Below, piece after piece: positions 11,308 through 11,473 of a stretch of DNA of 11,473 bases (position 1 is its first letter; the number at the start of each line of letters is the position of its first letter). The DNA comes from Candidatus Saccharimonadota bacterium (GTDB taxonomy: Bacteria; Patescibacteriota; Saccharimonadia; Saccharimonadales; Saccharimonadaceae): positions 1-11,473 of the forward strand of contig JAFWEB010000043.1 in the NCBI GenBank assembly GCA_017515925.1, in the 5' to 3' direction. Below the pieces are notes generated by a model. That model was not told where the DNA came from and searched no databases. It worked only from the letters and a program-made list of their open reading frames with translations. The translations under genes were made by a program, and so were the position numbers.

Positions 11308-11473
11308 CGCAACGAAATGGGGTTGTAGAACACTTTGATTCTGATGACTGCTGTAAGTTGACATGCCAAACGCGCTGAGTACGACCACTATTGCCACCAG
11401 TTATAGTTGAAGTCCAATAGTAGCCGTAAGTGCGTTGATTAAAGAGACGCCCCACCGCCATAACATAAAGACC
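11308..11473 (-). pseudogene. 3' end of a further FISUMP-like copy, cut by the window edge
   Basis: The frame entering from the right edge reads GLYVMAVGRLFNQ, then YGYYWTSTITGG, like GxxNWxxGRLFxQ...YWSST of the other copies, and ends at FRCD where the others have LRCV (shared DNA TTCGTTGCG at 11308-11316). The stretch before RC (about 11320-11365) aligns poorly and may contain compensating changes. No stop follows; the frame stays open into the antitoxin. It may be the end of the expressed gene, whose start would lie beyond the window, or another silent copy. Confidence 0.5.

Overview
The window looks like part of a Candidatus Saccharibacteria (TM7) or related Patescibacteria/CPR chromosome. 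The grounds are a reduced division and cell-wall (dcw) cluster, short FtsL and FtsQ proteins, extended -10 promoters placed so close to start codons that the messages would be leaderless, the standard genetic code (UGA acts as stop, for example at the ends of mraY and ftsW), and FISUMP-type surface domains. The assignment is inference from gene content; no marker gene such as 16S rRNA is present.

Layout. (1) 1-466: a probable terminator from an upstream gene, four phased palindromic TTGCAA hexamers, a good promoter (112-140) and a structured leader or ncRNA of about 320 nt. (2) 467-7892, plus strand: the dcw cluster, in the order rsmH, a 21-codon ORF with a perfect Shine-Dalgarno, a strongly structured RNA of about 200 nt ending in a terminator-like hairpin, ftsL, ftsI (class B PBP), mraY, ftsW, murG and ftsQ/divIB-like. 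mraY and murG make lipid I and lipid II. FtsW polymerises glycan from lipid II and FtsI cross-links it. FtsL and FtsQ are their bitopic partners. mraZ, murC/D/E/F, ftsA and ftsZ are not in this cluster. (3) 7893-8657: a NYN-domain nuclease-like gene with its own promoter, leader hairpin and terminator.

(4) 8658-11473, minus strand: an accessory locus. Three consecutive cassettes of about 600 bp each encode a start-less FISUMP-like domain (214-215 codons from repeat to stop). Each begins at an identical 23-bp repeat (9329-9351, 9934-9956, 10535-10557) that reads FIDGTVEG. The open frames are intact but have no convincing start codon or ribosome binding site. An 86-bp central block is about 90% identical in DNA while the flanks differ widely. 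Upstream on the minus strand, a RelB/ParD-like antitoxin and ParE/RelE-like toxin pair lies inside the array; the toxin stop is 3 nt before the first 23-bp repeat. Beyond the TA pair are a frameshifted remnant of another FISUMP copy and the 3' end of a further copy that runs off the right edge.

The most interesting reading is a silent-cassette (antigenic or ligand variation) locus for a Saccharibacterial surface protein, comparable in logic to pilS cassettes or shufflons, with a toxin-antitoxin module as resident stabiliser. This is a hypothesis: no recombinase, reverse transcriptase or complete expressed copy is visible in the window.
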